Below, one piece after another: positions 1-9,320 of a stretch of DNA of 64,000 nt (within the stretch, counting starts at the first letter, position 1; every line of letters starts with the position of its first letter). Source of the stretch: Yersinia enterocolitica subsp. enterocolitica (GTDB lineage: Bacteria > Pseudomonadota > Gammaproteobacteria > Enterobacterales > Enterobacteriaceae); contig NZ_LR590469.1 in the NCBI RefSeq assembly GCF_901472495.1, forward strand, positions 1,798,001 to 1,862,000. The letters are read 5' to 3'. The notes below the pieces were generated by a model. That model made no database searches, was not told the origin of the DNA, and saw only the letters and a list, made by a program, of their open reading frames with translations. Position numbers and translations under genes: made by a program.

Positions 1-914
1 TTACTCAACAGCCTGTAAAGCCACGGCATATTGTCTTTGTGTCTCTCAATAACGGCTGCAACTGCCCGCGCACCATGGACCAGAAGATAACGGAAATAGC
101 GGTCACCTCTTTTGCTGATTCGGCCCAATCTCTGCTTACCACCACTGGAGAACTCTCTCGGCACCAATCCCAACCAGGCAGCAAACTGTTTCGCTGAATG
201 AAATTGTTGCCCATTCCCCACTGACGCCACAAGGTAGGTCGCCGTCATCAATCCCACACCAGGGACTTTCATGACCCGCTGGCAGGCGGGTTGTGTTTTT
301 GCCCAACTGCTAAGTTCTTGTTCGATCAACGTGATTTGATCTTCCACACCCTGAAGGTGTTCAAGTTGACGTGCGACACTACAACGGACAAAAGGTGATA
401 ACTCGTTATCATATTCTTCCAGTATTTCAGGGACTTTCTTATACAGCTGACTTAATGTGCGAGGCATGATAATGCCAAATTCAGCCAAAATGGCCCGCAT
501 ACTATTAGCACAAGCAGTGCGTTCGCGGATAAGGATATTTCGCTCGGTATGCAGCACCAGAATAGCTTGTTGCTCTGCCGTTTTAATCTGAACAAAACGC
601 ATATTAGGCCGTGCAACAGCTTCACAAATGGCTTCTGCATCAGCGGCATCCGTCTTATTCGTTTTGACATAAGGTTTCACATACTGAGGGGGAATGAGTT
701 TAACCTCATGCCCATACTGCCGTAAAACACGCGCAAAATGATGACTGGAAGCACAGGCCTCCATGCCAATCAAGCAAGGTTCAAGTTGCATGAGAAAAGG
801 GAGGAATTTATCGCGGGTGAGTTTCTTCTTAAGGACAGTTTGACCGTTGCAGCCGACACCATGAAGCTGGAAAACATTTTTTGCCAAGTCGATACCAAGA
901 GTAGATACTTTCAT
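1..914 (-). CDS. IS110-family transposase, partial
   Basis: This is the DEDD-type transposase of copy A, open from the ATG at 914 to the window edge. It begins MKVSTLGIDLAKNVFQLHG, where the Asp of GIDLAKN is the first acidic residue of the RuvC-like N-terminal domain. GGAG lies 7 nt before the ATG. The few differences from the complete copy at 38477-39496 are silent or conservative (for example a Leu to Met change near 272) and add no stop codon, so the visible part is intact. About 105 bases, including the stop, lie outside the window. IS110 enzymes cut and paste through a circular intermediate and are guided by an element-encoded RNA. Confidence 0.9.
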   Translation of the reverse strand, partial: MKVSTLGIDLAKNVFQLHGVGCNGQTVLKKKLTRDKFLPFLMQLEPCLIGMEACASSHHFARVLRQYGHEVKLIPPQYVKPYVKTNKTDAADAEAICEAVARPNMRFVQIKTAEQQAILVLHTERNILIRERTACANSMRAILAEFGIIMPRTLSQLYKKVPEILEEYDNELSPFVRCSVARQLEHLQGVEDQITLIEQELSSWAKTQPACQRVMKVPGVGLMTATYLVASVGNGQQFHSAKQFAAWLGLVPREFSSGGKQRLGRISKRGDRYFRYLLVHGARAVAAVIERHKDNMPWLYRLLS

Positions 915-997
915 GTGGACGCTCCTTCTTCTGAGTTTTAACACTCACATTTAGGCACTCTGATGCCGTAAAAGTTGGAGCGTCCATTTCATTATCC
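1..997 (-). mobile_element. IS110-family (IS1111-type) element, copy A, cut by window start
   Basis: This copy is nearly identical to the full element at 38201-39579 (constant offset 38582, only a handful of base differences). The shared sequence ends at about 997, after which the flanks differ completely, so this is one true end. The subterminal repeat GGAGCGTCCAT lies at about 977-987, some ten bases inside the end, as is typical of the IS1111 group. The other end lies outside the window. The element sits inside the mosaic repeat that continues to about 1500. Confidence 0.9.
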
Positions 998-1500
998 ATG
1001 GCGGCTCACTCGGGCCATCGTCTTTGTCGGTAATATTCCTAATTGCGCTCAAGGTCAAAATCAAAACCTTGCTTTTAGGTTTTGACGTTTAAAGCACATT
1101 TGAGCTGCCGAGTGAAGAGTGTAGCAAGGGAAATCCGCCATGGACGGCGGATTTAGGCGTCACGCGGAGGGACCCGCGACAACACTGCGAAGCTGTTTTG
1201 AACAACGCTTGCGTTGGCCCGGAGGGTAGCCTCGAAGAGGCTATAATAGCCGTCCCGCCAGCGAAATGATGAGTGAGGGGACCCGCGAAGTGGGCAAGCG
1301 ATACGTGCGCTAGCGCAGGGGTTCCAAGGGGGTTACGCGCTGGTAACCCCTTTGGCGGTTGAGGCGCAGGAGGTCAAGTGAACACCGATCTCATGTCAAC
1401 CGAACCGATAATCTGAACGAATATACCTCGAAACCTGATCCGCTCTGCGGTTCACATGCCCGAAGCTAAGTCAGCCGTAAAGTTATATCAACCGAACCGG
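998..1500. repeat. Long mosaic intergenic repeat, copy A (interrupted by IS)
   Basis: This stretch carries no credible gene. It matches, in inverted orientation, much of the repeat at 22945-23480. Conserved blocks are CTTTGTCGGTAATATTCC (about 1021-1038), GCACATTTGAGCTGCCGAG (about 1094-1112) and a block around 1290-1365 containing CAAGCGATACGTGCGCTAGC and a GGGGGTTAC/GTAACCCC hairpin. Between them lie copy-specific hairpins, such as AATCCGCC/GGCGGATT at about 1131-1152. The element resembles an array of hairpin cassettes joined by constant linkers. Its left part was displaced by the IS insertion at 997. Confidence 0.75.
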
Positions 1501-1505
1501 ATCAC

Positions 1506-1997
1506 CTAATCAATATCAACCGGCGCTCCCAAGGAACGCCTCCCTTGACTCCGCCGCGCCGCCAACCACAACCCGCTGTTCTTCATGGCGTAACCGAACA
1601 CTACCCCGACTAACAGCGAGACAATCACCAGTTTCCAGTCACCATTACCGGCAAAGGTAGCGCAAGCGCCGATAAAAGTACCGGGAACAAAGGATAACCA
1701 CTGCTGGCAGGCCTGAATACACATCAAAAACGCCACGATACCCGTTAGAACATAGCCAAGGATGGTCCATTCAGGTTGTATCGCACTCCCCTGAATAATC
1801 ATCATCGCCCAGAATACCCCGCTCACACAGGTTAGCAGCGTAATCAGCAATCCTTTTAAACCACCTTGTGGGCAGGCAAAATAGGCGGTGCAGCCCAGAA
1901 ACCCCGCCCAACTGATAAGCCCCAGGCTGACCGCAAGCCAACCCCAGATACCTGAGAGAATGCCGGTGGTAATGGCAATCATCAGAATAATGTTCAT
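1506..1997 (-). CDS. ycdZ: YcdZ-like inner-membrane protein, DUF1097
   Basis: This 163-residue hydrophobic protein closely resembles E. coli YcdZ: it starts MNIILMIAITTGILSGIWGW and keeps the segments WAGFLGCTAYFACPQGGLKG and FVPGTFIGACATFAGNGDW. Four to five membrane segments fill residues 1-150, followed by a short basic tail. The function of the DUF1097 family is not established. AGGTG lies 8 nt before the ATG. A perfect CRP-type site at 2132-2147 lies upstream, consistent with control by catabolite repression. In E. coli the gene is at a different locus, so its place beside nuo is a local arrangement. Confidence 0.88.
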   Translation of the reverse strand: MNIILMIAITTGILSGIWGWLAVSLGLISWAGFLGCTAYFACPQGGLKGLLITLLTCVSGVFWAMMIIQGSAIQPEWTILGYVLTGIVAFLMCIQACQQWLSFVPGTFIGACATFAGNGDWKLVIVSLLVGVVFGYAMKNSGLWLAARRSQGRRSLGAPVDID

Positions 1998-2131
1998 CAG
2001 TATTCACCTGCGCAAAACGTTAAAAGAGAAAATGTATTGTGTGAAAGTTGCGCAGCTTACCTGAACTGAGAGGAATTTTAGCGATTTAAATCACATTCCA
2101 AATGATATATATAATTATATTACATTTATAT

Positions 2132-2147
2132 TGTGATACAAATCACA
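2132..2147. promoter_or_regulatory. CRP-type binding site upstream of ycdZ
   Basis: TGTGATACAAATCACA is a perfect TGTGA-N6-TCACA palindrome, about 135 bp before the ycdZ start in a very AT-rich region. A weaker half-matching site (GCGATTTAAATCACA) lies near 2081-2095. Because the neighbouring gene ends at 2160 on the same strand, ycdZ is the only plausible target. Confidence 0.65.
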
Positions 2148-2159
2148 CTAGCACTGTTA

Positions 2160-3443
2160 TTATCGGTCAAAAACAATACCATTGCGTTTATTCTGATTCT
2201 TATTGTGATTGTGATTTCTATTTAGCAATTGCAAATATTCCAGTTGTGCCAGAGAAGGAACATTAAGCTTTAATTTCTCACGGAAAAATTCATAATAATC
2301 TTTAGCACATGATGTGATATCGTCTTCAGTGAGATTTTCATTAATACTCAGTAAATAATTCTTAACATCTTTATAAATCTGGCTACTCTTCAAATCCAAT
2401 GTTTCATCTGTCAATAAATATTCTTTTTGAATCTCTATCGTGGATTTCTTCTTCCCATTATTTTCACGGTAAGTGTTAGATTGTATTTTTGACACCACCT
2501 GTTGTTCGTACATAACGCTAATGATAGGATCGAGTATGGTTTTAGAAATAATCCTATATGCGCTGGATTCTGGATCAATAGAAGATGATATACCTTGAGT
2601 TAAAATTGCACTGTTACTATAGATAGTTTCCATTATTTCATTCTGTACGCAGTCAATAAGTTCTTCACTTGGCAAATTTTCTTTCTCACTATGGCATCTA
2701 TAATAAGAATCAGCGATGGTATGCGTTATATTTAAAGCCGGATTTTCCCCGCCAACCTGTTCCCGAATAGAAAGTAAATCCTTAGCCGCAAAAGAGTATA
2801 TAATATTAGAAATAGGATCCATGCCTAAGCGTTCTTTAGCGCCGTCAGTTTTATCTGTAGTTAAACCTAAAATGTAAGATATTTTTGAAATAATACTTTC
2901 TTGATTTTTTTGCTCTTCATTCGCGTTCCAATTTAGTGAATGCTTCTTCTTGTCAACAATCGAGACTATTACGTTTTGTATCCCTCTGGTTACTAATTTC
3001 CTGAGAGCTTGTTCACAAAGGGCTTCCCGACAAAAATCGTCAAGAACTCGACTTTCTGACGGATATTTCGTATTTGTGTGTGTCAAGCGCCACCCATGTT
3101 CTACCAAAAAACAGCTTAATGCATTGTTGCGTTTACCTTTGCCTGCTTGAGCTTCCAATAACACATAAGTATGATTGTCTTTGCATTTATTTATTTCATC
3201 CCAAAGCTTCATATAAATAGATTTTTTTTTGTCATAATCATCGTAGTTAAACACTCGCTCTAATTCAGAAATAATCTTATTTAAGTTCTTACTTACAGAA
3301 CAATTGAAATCTGTTTGTTGTGGTTGCTTGCTTTTGGATAACTTTATTTCAGCAGAGTGCTCTGGTGATTTATTCTTAATGGTCAGTTTTTGATTAGAAG
3401 AGCTAACAGACATGTTGGGCGAGGAAACACAAGGCAGTTTCAT
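2160..3443 (-). CDS. Hypothetical protein, AT-rich orphan gene
   Basis: I do not recognise this 427-residue protein. I start it at the ATG at 3443 (MKLPCVSSPNMSVSSS), which has AAGGA 6 nt upstream; the open frame runs 19 codons further but without a better ribosome site. The first 45 residues are rich in Ser, Lys, Asn and Gln and look disordered. The rest is charged and soluble, with no membrane segment. The run EAQAGKGKRNNA resembles a phosphate-binding loop but lacks the usual GxxxxGK[ST] form. The C-terminus is low complexity (NRNHNHNKNQNKRN). Its base composition is much more AT-rich than the flanking nuo genes, which suggests acquisition by transfer. The polar N-terminus would fit a secreted effector, but that alone is not evidence. 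Confidence 0.75.
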   Translation of the reverse strand: MKLPCVSSPNMSVSSSNQKLTIKNKSPEHSAEIKLSKSKQPQQTDFNCSVSKNLNKIISELERVFNYDDYDKKKSIYMKLWDEINKCKDNHTYVLLEAQAGKGKRNNALSCFLVEHGWRLTHTNTKYPSESRVLDDFCREALCEQALRKLVTRGIQNVIVSIVDKKKHSLNWNANEEQKNQESIISKISYILGLTTDKTDGAKERLGMDPISNIIYSFAAKDLLSIREQVGGENPALNITHTIADSYYRCHSEKENLPSEELIDCVQNEIMETIYSNSAILTQGISSSIDPESSAYRIISKTILDPIISVMYEQQVVSKIQSNTYRENNGKKKSTIEIQKEYLLTDETLDLKSSQIYKDVKNYLLSINENLTEDDITSCAKDYYEFFREKLKLNVPSLAQLEYLQLLNRNHNHNKNQNKRNGIVFDR

Positions 3444-3551
3444 AAATATCCTTAAGAATAGAGTGAAATAATCGGCCATAACAATAACCGAACAAAACAT
3501 CTCTCCCCCTCAGTGCTTCACCCTATCCAGTCTGAAACAACCTTAAATACC

Positions 3552-3593
3552 CCATAAAACAAAACCCCCTGCCAGAGTTGCTGACAGGGGGTT
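3552..3593 (-). terminator. Rho-independent terminator of the nuo operon
   Basis: An AACCCCCTG/CAGGGGGTT hairpin (3563-3593) lies just after the nuoN stop and, read on the minus strand, is followed by TTTTGTTTT. It fits termination of the whole nuo transcript. Confidence 0.85.
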
Positions 3594-3616
3594 GGTATTG
3601 TCGATTTAACACCGAA

Positions 3617-5074
3617 TTACATTAGCGGTTGCGCCAACTGAACCAGCGAAATCAGCGGTTGCGGATAGATACCCAGCACCAGTACCAAAATCGCGGAAAT
3701 CAGCACCACCACACCACCGGCAGTCAATGCCCAGTTGCTTGGTGTATCACGAACCAGGGTTTCCGGCGCACTCAGATACAAGCTGACAGTCACGCGCAGA
3801 TAGTAATACAGGCCGATGGCACTGCCCAATACCACGGCACCGGTCAACCACCACAGGTTGGCGCTCACACCCATTGCCACCACAAAGAACTTACCGATAA
3901 AGCCTAATGTCATTGGGATACCCGCCAGTGACAGCATCATCACCGTCATCACCGCAGAGAGAATTGGCTTGTGCCAGAACAACCCGCGATAAGAGAACAG
4001 TGATTCCGCATCCGGGCCTTTGTACGGGCTGGACATCAGGCTGACCACACCGAAAGCACCCAAGCTACTGAACAGGTAACCTGCCAGATAGACACCGGCA
4101 GTTTCCAGTGCCAATTGATGGGTTTGCACTGCCACCAACGCAATTAGCAAATAGCCAAGGTGCGCGATAGAGGAATAACCCAGCAGACGCTTGATGTTGG
4201 TCTGGCTGATAGCCATCAGGTTGCCGAACAGAATCGAGGCCACCGCAATCAGCGAGAGCACTAAACGCACCGCTTCACTGTCAGCGGCTGGCGCGTACAG
4301 GAACAAGCGCATTACCACCGCAAAGATGGCAATCTTACTGGCGGTCGCCAGGAAAGTAGATACCGGGACAGGTGCGCCCTGATACACATCCGGCGTCCAC
4401 AGTTGGAACGGCACCAGCGATAACTTAAAGCCAAGACCCACAATCATCATCCCCAGACCGGCCAAAATCAGCGGTTGGTGAATCATGGAGTCGCTCAGGC
4501 TTTTACCCAGACCGGCGAAAGACAAGCTACCGGATTCAGCATACAGCAGCGCCATCCCAAACAGCAGGAATGACGATGCCGCCGCAGACAGCAGCATGTA
4601 CTTGATGCTGGCTTCCAGTGAGCGCTTCTGGCGATAGGCATAGCCGATCAGACCAAACAGCGGCAAGGAAATCAGCTCGATACCAAGGAACAGCGATGCC
4701 AGATGATTGGCGCTGGCGAGCAAAATACCGCCCATAGTCGCAATCAGCACCAGCAGGTAGAACTCTTCGCGGTTATCCGGATAGCCATTGAGCCACGGAT
4801 AAGCAAAGGTGCTGGTCGCCAGACTGGCCACAATCACCAGCCCGATGTAGAACATCGCGTAGCCATCAACCCGCATCAGCGGTGTGACATCCATCGGCCC
4901 GACCTGGCCGACAAAGTAGAGTGACAGCAGCGCCAGGTTAAGCCCGATAACCGTCAGAGTGGCGTTGATAAAATGATCGCGTCGCCACGCAATGGACAGC
5001 ATCACAACCACCACCGTCAATCCGACGATCAACAGCGGTAGCATTGCTTGCAGTTGTTGAGGAGTTATTGTCAT
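3617..5074 (-). CDS. nuoN: NADH-quinone oxidoreductase subunit N
   Basis: NuoN is one of the three antiporter-like proton-pumping subunits in the membrane arm of complex I. The 485 residues match E. coli NuoN in length and almost throughout: it starts MTITPQQLQAMLPLLIVGL and keeps the core segments LASLFLGIELISLPLFGL, with the membrane Glu, and KRSLEASIKYMLLSAAASS. About 14 transmembrane helices are visible. It is the last gene of the operon, 6 bases after nuoM and directly before the terminator at 3552-3593. Confidence 0.98.
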   Translation of the reverse strand: MTITPQQLQAMLPLLIVGLTVVVVMLSIAWRRDHFINATLTVIGLNLALLSLYFVGQVGPMDVTPLMRVDGYAMFYIGLVIVASLATSTFAYPWLNGYPDNREEFYLLVLIATMGGILLASANHLASLFLGIELISLPLFGLIGYAYRQKRSLEASIKYMLLSAAASSFLLFGMALLYAESGSLSFAGLGKSLSDSMIHQPLILAGLGMMIVGLGFKLSLVPFQLWTPDVYQGAPVPVSTFLATASKIAIFAVVMRLFLYAPAADSEAVRLVLSLIAVASILFGNLMAISQTNIKRLLGYSSIAHLGYLLIALVAVQTHQLALETAGVYLAGYLFSSLGAFGVVSLMSSPYKGPDAESLFSYRGLFWHKPILSAVMTVMMLSLAGIPMTLGFIGKFFVVAMGVSANLWWLTGAVVLGSAIGLYYYLRVTVSLYLSAPETLVRDTPSNWALTAGGVVVLISAILVLVLGIYPQPLISLVQLAQPLM

Positions 5075-5080
5075 GGCGAA

Positions 5081-6604
5081 TTACGGCCTTGTAGTTGTAA
5101 TAGATGAAGCATTGAACCACTGCTGTACATTACTCATCGCAGCATGGGAGGTGTCAAGAATTGGCTGCGGGTAAACCCCCAGCAACACTAGCAACACCAC
5201 TAACAGCAGGATGATGGACAGTTCCCTGGCGCTCATGCCCGGTAATGCTTCTTCAGATTTTGGCGCGCCGTAATAAGCACGCTGCATCATAATCAGCGAG
5301 TAAACCGAAGCAAAAACCAGCCCAAAAGTAGCAATCACGGTAATCACCGGAACCACCTGGAAGCTACCGAACAGGATCATGAATTCGCCCACGAAGTTAC
5401 CGGTACCCGGCATCCCCAATGTTGCCACCGCGAAGAACAGCGATAGTGCAGGCAAGTATTTGATTCGCCCCCACAGGCCGCCCATTTGGCGCATATCACG
5501 TGTATGCAGGCGCTCATACAGCTGACCGCAGATGATGAACATACCGGCGGCTGACAGGCCGTGGGCAATCATCTGGATAACCGCGCCTTGGTAAGCCAGT
5601 TGGCTGCCGGTATAGATGGCAATCAACACAAAACCCATGTGCGATACGCTGGTGTAAGCAATCAGGCGTTTGATATCGGTCTGGCAGAAGGCCATCCACG
5701 CACCGTAGAAGATACCGATGACACCCAGCCACATGGCGATTGGCGCAAACTCATGCGAGGCATTCGGGAACAGTGGCAGGCTAAAGCGCAGCAAACCGTA
5801 AGCTGCGGTTTTCAGCAAAATCCCCGCCAGGTCGACAGAACCTGCTGTTGGTGCCTGACTGTGCGCATCTGGCAACCAACCGTGCAATGGCACAACCGGC
5901 ATTTTTACCGCAAAAGCGATAAAGAATCCCAACATCAGCAGCCATTCCACATTGTGGGACATCGGGGTTTTCAACAAATCTTCATAGTTGAAAGTCCAGA
6001 TACCGGTGGCGTTGTAGTGCACAAACACCAGCCCCAAAATGGCAATCAGCATGATAAGGCCACTGGCCTGGGTATAGATGAAGAACTTGGTGGCCGCCGC
6101 GATGCGGGTTTTACCGTCTGATGCTTTATGACCCCACAAAGCAATCAGGAAGTACATCGGCACCAACATCATTTCCCAGAAGAAGAAGAACAGGAACATG
6201 TCGATGGCGAGGAACACGCCGATGACCCCACCCAGAATCCACAACAGATTCAGGTAGAAAAAGCCCTGATTGCGCTGAATTTCACGCCACGAACAGAGGA
6301 TAGCCAGCACACCCAACAGGCCGGTCAGCACCACCATCAGCAGTGACAAACCATCTAAAGCCAGATGGAATGAGATGCCGAACCGTGGGATCCACGGCAA
6401 GATGAATTCTGACTGCCACTGCGGGATACCCGCCGGGTTCATCAGTGAATAGTTGCCCTGCACCCACAACTGCAAGGAGAGCACCAATGTCAGCCCCATC
6501 GCGAGTAGCGCTATCCAGCGCGGTACTCTGGTACCGAAGCGCTCACACTGCCAAGACAGTAAGCCGCCGATAAAGGGGATAAGAATTAGCCAAGGTAATA
6601 GCAT
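5081..6604 (-). CDS. nuoM: NADH-quinone oxidoreductase subunit M
   Basis: NuoM is the middle antiporter-like subunit of the complex I membrane arm. It has 507 residues, close to the E. coli length. The key membrane glutamate is Glu144 in FFFFFWEMMLVPMYFLIALW. The broken-helix region around GWLPDAHSQAPTAGSV and the motif QTDIKRLIAYTSVSHMGF, with a conserved Lys, are intact. It lies 18 bases after nuoL in the same operon. Confidence 0.98.
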   Translation of the reverse strand: MLLPWLILIPFIGGLLSWQCERFGTRVPRWIALLAMGLTLVLSLQLWVQGNYSLMNPAGIPQWQSEFILPWIPRFGISFHLALDGLSLLMVVLTGLLGVLAILCSWREIQRNQGFFYLNLLWILGGVIGVFLAIDMFLFFFFWEMMLVPMYFLIALWGHKASDGKTRIAAATKFFIYTQASGLIMLIAILGLVFVHYNATGIWTFNYEDLLKTPMSHNVEWLLMLGFFIAFAVKMPVVPLHGWLPDAHSQAPTAGSVDLAGILLKTAAYGLLRFSLPLFPNASHEFAPIAMWLGVIGIFYGAWMAFCQTDIKRLIAYTSVSHMGFVLIAIYTGSQLAYQGAVIQMIAHGLSAAGMFIICGQLYERLHTRDMRQMGGLWGRIKYLPALSLFFAVATLGMPGTGNFVGEFMILFGSFQVVPVITVIATFGLVFASVYSLIMMQRAYYGAPKSEEALPGMSARELSIILLLVVLLVLLGVYPQPILDTSHAAMSNVQQWFNASSITTTRP

Positions 6605-6622
6605 GGCGTTTTGTGTCCCTAA

Positions 6623-8467
6623 TTAAACGAAAAGCAACAGAGCCAGTACAACGACTGCACCCAAACCCATAGACGCGACATACCAACGCACCTGTCCATT
6701 TTCACTGACGGTCAGACCGCGATTACTCCAGCGCGAAAGTATCGCCGGGGTATTCATCAGTGAGTTCAGCGGATCACGTTGCAACAATCTTGCAATCCAC
6801 AGATACGGGCGGACAAACACGTTATGGTACAGCCAGTCGAAGCCCCACGCGTGGAACCACCAGACCGTAAAGAAGCGGCCCGGCGCACTTTGCGCGATGC
6901 TGTTGACCAGCTGACGTTTGCCCAGATACAGCATTGCTGCCAGTGCGATACCCATCACCACCAACACGCCGGAGAAGATTTCCAGCGGCATTTTGCCCTC
7001 TTCACCGAAATGAAGCTCTGGCAATACACCCGCCAGCGGCGGAGTTATCAGCGCGCCAACAAATGTCGATAGCACCAGCAACACTATCAGCGGCAGGCTG
7101 TGAGTGATCCCTTTGACCGGATGTGCTTTGGTTTTTGGCTCGCCGTGGAACACAATGAAAATCATCCGGAAGGTATACAGCGCGGTGAGGAATGCCCCAA
7201 CCAGCCCGGCGACCATCAGATTGATATGGCCACTGGCCAATGCGCCCCACAGAATTTCGTCTTTACTGTAGAAGCCTGCGGTGACGATGGGCAATGCTGC
7301 CAGCGCCGCGCCACCCACCAGGAAACAGATATACACCAATGGAATAGTCTTACGCAGACCACCCATTTTGAAGATATTTTGCTCGTGGTGACAGGCCAGA
7401 ATCACTGAACCCGAGGAGAGGAACAGTAACGCTTTGAAGAATGCATGAGTCATCAGGTGGAAGATAGCCGCATCCCACGCCTGAACGCCGAGCGCCAGGA
7501 ACATGTAGCCAATCTGGCTCATGGTGGAATAGGCCAACACCCGCTTGATGTCGGTTTGCACCAATGCCGCGAAGCCCGCCAACACCAAGGTCACTGCCCC
7601 GATAATACCCACCAGATGAAGCACTTCTGGTGCCATCAGGAACAGACCGTGAGTACGGGCAATCAAATAGACACCGGCGGTGACCATGGTAGCCGCATGG
7701 ATAAGCGCGGAAACCGGAGTTGGGCCTGCCATCGCATCGGCCAGCCAGGTTTGTAACGGCAACTGCGCCGACTTACCCACTGCACCACCGAGTAACATTA
7801 GCGTCGCCCAGGTAATGGCGGTCGAGCCCATTTCCAGTTTCTGCGGTGCCAATACCATCAGCTCGCGAATGTTCAGCGTGCCCAGTTCCTGATACAGGAT
7901 GAACAGCGCGATAGCCAGGAACACGTCACCCACACGGGTCACGATAAAGGCTTTCATCGCCGCCGCGCCGTTAGCCGGATTGGTGTAGTAGAAACCGATC
8001 AACAGATAACTGCACAGACCCACACCTTCCCAACCCAAATACATCAGCATCAGGTTATCGGCCAGCACCAAAACCACCATACTGGCGATAAACAAGTTGG
8101 TGTAGGCGAAGAAGCGGGAGTAGCCCTCTTCTCCACGCATATACCAAGAGGCATACATGTGGATAAGGAAGCCCACGCCAGTGACGACAGACAACATGGT
8201 CAGCGACAAACCGTCCAGTGTCAGGGTCAACGGAATGTTGAAGGTGCCGACCGACATCCAGTTCCACAGTGTTTGGTTAAACACCTGCACCCCAGTTGCC
8301 TTCTGACTGAGGAAGTCCACGGCAACATACAGTGTCACCAGTGCCGTCAGACCAATCGATCCCACCCCGACAGTGGCTGAGGTATTTTCAGACCAACGCC
8401 CACGGGAGAATGCCAACAGCAAGAAGCCCAGCAGTGGCAGCAGAATTGTTAAATATAATAGGTTCAT
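6623..8467 (-). CDS. nuoL: NADH-quinone oxidoreductase subunit L
   Basis: NuoL is the distal antiporter-like subunit, whose long C-terminal lateral helix runs along the membrane arm. It has 614 residues, near the E. coli size. An N-terminal domain ends near residue 115. The antiporter core follows, with the key Glu at about 147 in YLGWEGVGLCSYLLIG and QTDIKRVLAYSTMSQIGYMF. The C-terminal part contains the amphipathic lateral helix. Its start overlaps the end of nuoK by 4 bases, implying coupled translation. Confidence 0.98.
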   Translation of the reverse strand: MNLLYLTILLPLLGFLLLAFSRGRWSENTSATVGVGSIGLTALVTLYVAVDFLSQKATGVQVFNQTLWNWMSVGTFNIPLTLTLDGLSLTMLSVVTGVGFLIHMYASWYMRGEEGYSRFFAYTNLFIASMVVLVLADNLMLMYLGWEGVGLCSYLLIGFYYTNPANGAAAMKAFIVTRVGDVFLAIALFILYQELGTLNIRELMVLAPQKLEMGSTAITWATLMLLGGAVGKSAQLPLQTWLADAMAGPTPVSALIHAATMVTAGVYLIARTHGLFLMAPEVLHLVGIIGAVTLVLAGFAALVQTDIKRVLAYSTMSQIGYMFLALGVQAWDAAIFHLMTHAFFKALLFLSSGSVILACHHEQNIFKMGGLRKTIPLVYICFLVGGAALAALPIVTAGFYSKDEILWGALASGHINLMVAGLVGAFLTALYTFRMIFIVFHGEPKTKAHPVKGITHSLPLIVLLVLSTFVGALITPPLAGVLPELHFGEEGKMPLEIFSGVLVVMGIALAAMLYLGKRQLVNSIAQSAPGRFFTVWWFHAWGFDWLYHNVFVRPYLWIARLLQRDPLNSLMNTPAILSRWSNRGLTVSENGQVRWYVASMGLGAVVVLALLLFV

Positions 8468-8766
8468 CCGCGCATCTCACTGACTGTGTCAATATTCAGA
8501 GTATGACGGCGACGATACAGCTGTAACAGCAGTGCCAAACCAATACTGGCCTCCGCCGCCGCCAGCGTGATCGCCAGGATATACATCACCTGACCGTCAG
8601 CCTGACCCCAATAACTGCCCGCCACCACAAAGGCGAGCGCCGCCGCGTTGATCATCACTTCAAGACTTATCAGCATAAACAGCAGGTTGCGACGAATAAT
8701 CAACCCCGTCAGCCCCAGCACAAACAGAATGGCCGCTAAGATCAGGCCATGTTGTAGAGGGATCAT
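8464..8766 (-). CDS. nuoK: NADH-quinone oxidoreductase subunit K
   Basis: This 100-residue, three-helix subunit connects the antiporter-like subunits of complex I. The two membrane glutamates needed for proton translocation are present as Glu36 (LISLEVMINAA) and Glu72 (AAAEASIGLALL). Length and sequence match E. coli NuoK. It overlaps nuoJ upstream and nuoL downstream by 4 bases each. Confidence 0.98.
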   Translation of the reverse strand: MIPLQHGLILAAILFVLGLTGLIIRRNLLFMLISLEVMINAAALAFVVAGSYWGQADGQVMYILAITLAAAEASIGLALLLQLYRRRHTLNIDTVSEMRG

Positions 8767-9308
8767 GCTTGTTCCTCCGTTTTTCTTTTCGCGCTTTCGC
8801 TTGCGCCCAGCACTTCACCCGGCTTGTGTTCGCGCCCGATATGGAAGGCAACCACCAGACCGGCCAGCAGCAGCATTGAAGCCAGTTCCACCGCCAATAC
8901 ATAAGGGCCGAACAGGCTGATACCGACCGCTTTGGCATCGACCATTTCACCGCTAATACCGGAATCAGTGACTGAACTGATGGCATAAATCAGCACGGTA
9001 AGCAGTACCAATGCCAGTAAACCAGGGCCAATCCACAAGCTCGGTTTCAGCCAATCGCGCTCTTGTTGCTCGACATTGCCCAGGTTCAGCATCATCACCA
9101 CGAACACGAACAGCACCATAATGGCACCGGCGTAAACAATGATTTCCAACGCACCGGCAAAGTAAGCCCCCAATGAGAAGAACACCGCCGAAATAGCCAG
9201 CAAAGAGATAATCAGGTACAGCAGCGCATGTACCGGGTTGGTGTGAGTGATAACGCGAATAGTCGCCACCACTGCCACCAATGCTGCAATATAAAATGCA
9301 AATTCCAT
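8763..9308 (-). CDS. nuoJ: NADH-quinone oxidoreductase subunit J
   Basis: This is a five-helix membrane subunit of complex I, 181 residues long. The third-helix region GALEIIVYAGAIMVLFVFVV contains the pi-bulge with its conserved Tyr. The C-terminal extension (HKPGEVLGASESAKRKTEEQA) is charged and cytoplasmic. It starts 12 bases after nuoI and overlaps nuoK by 4 bases. Confidence 0.98.
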   Translation of the reverse strand: MEFAFYIAALVAVVATIRVITHTNPVHALLYLIISLLAISAVFFSLGAYFAGALEIIVYAGAIMVLFVFVVMMLNLGNVEQQERDWLKPSLWIGPGLLALVLLTVLIYAISSVTDSGISGEMVDAKAVGISLFGPYVLAVELASMLLLAGLVVAFHIGREHKPGEVLGASESAKRKTEEQA

Positions 9309-9320
9309 GGACGCTGGCTC

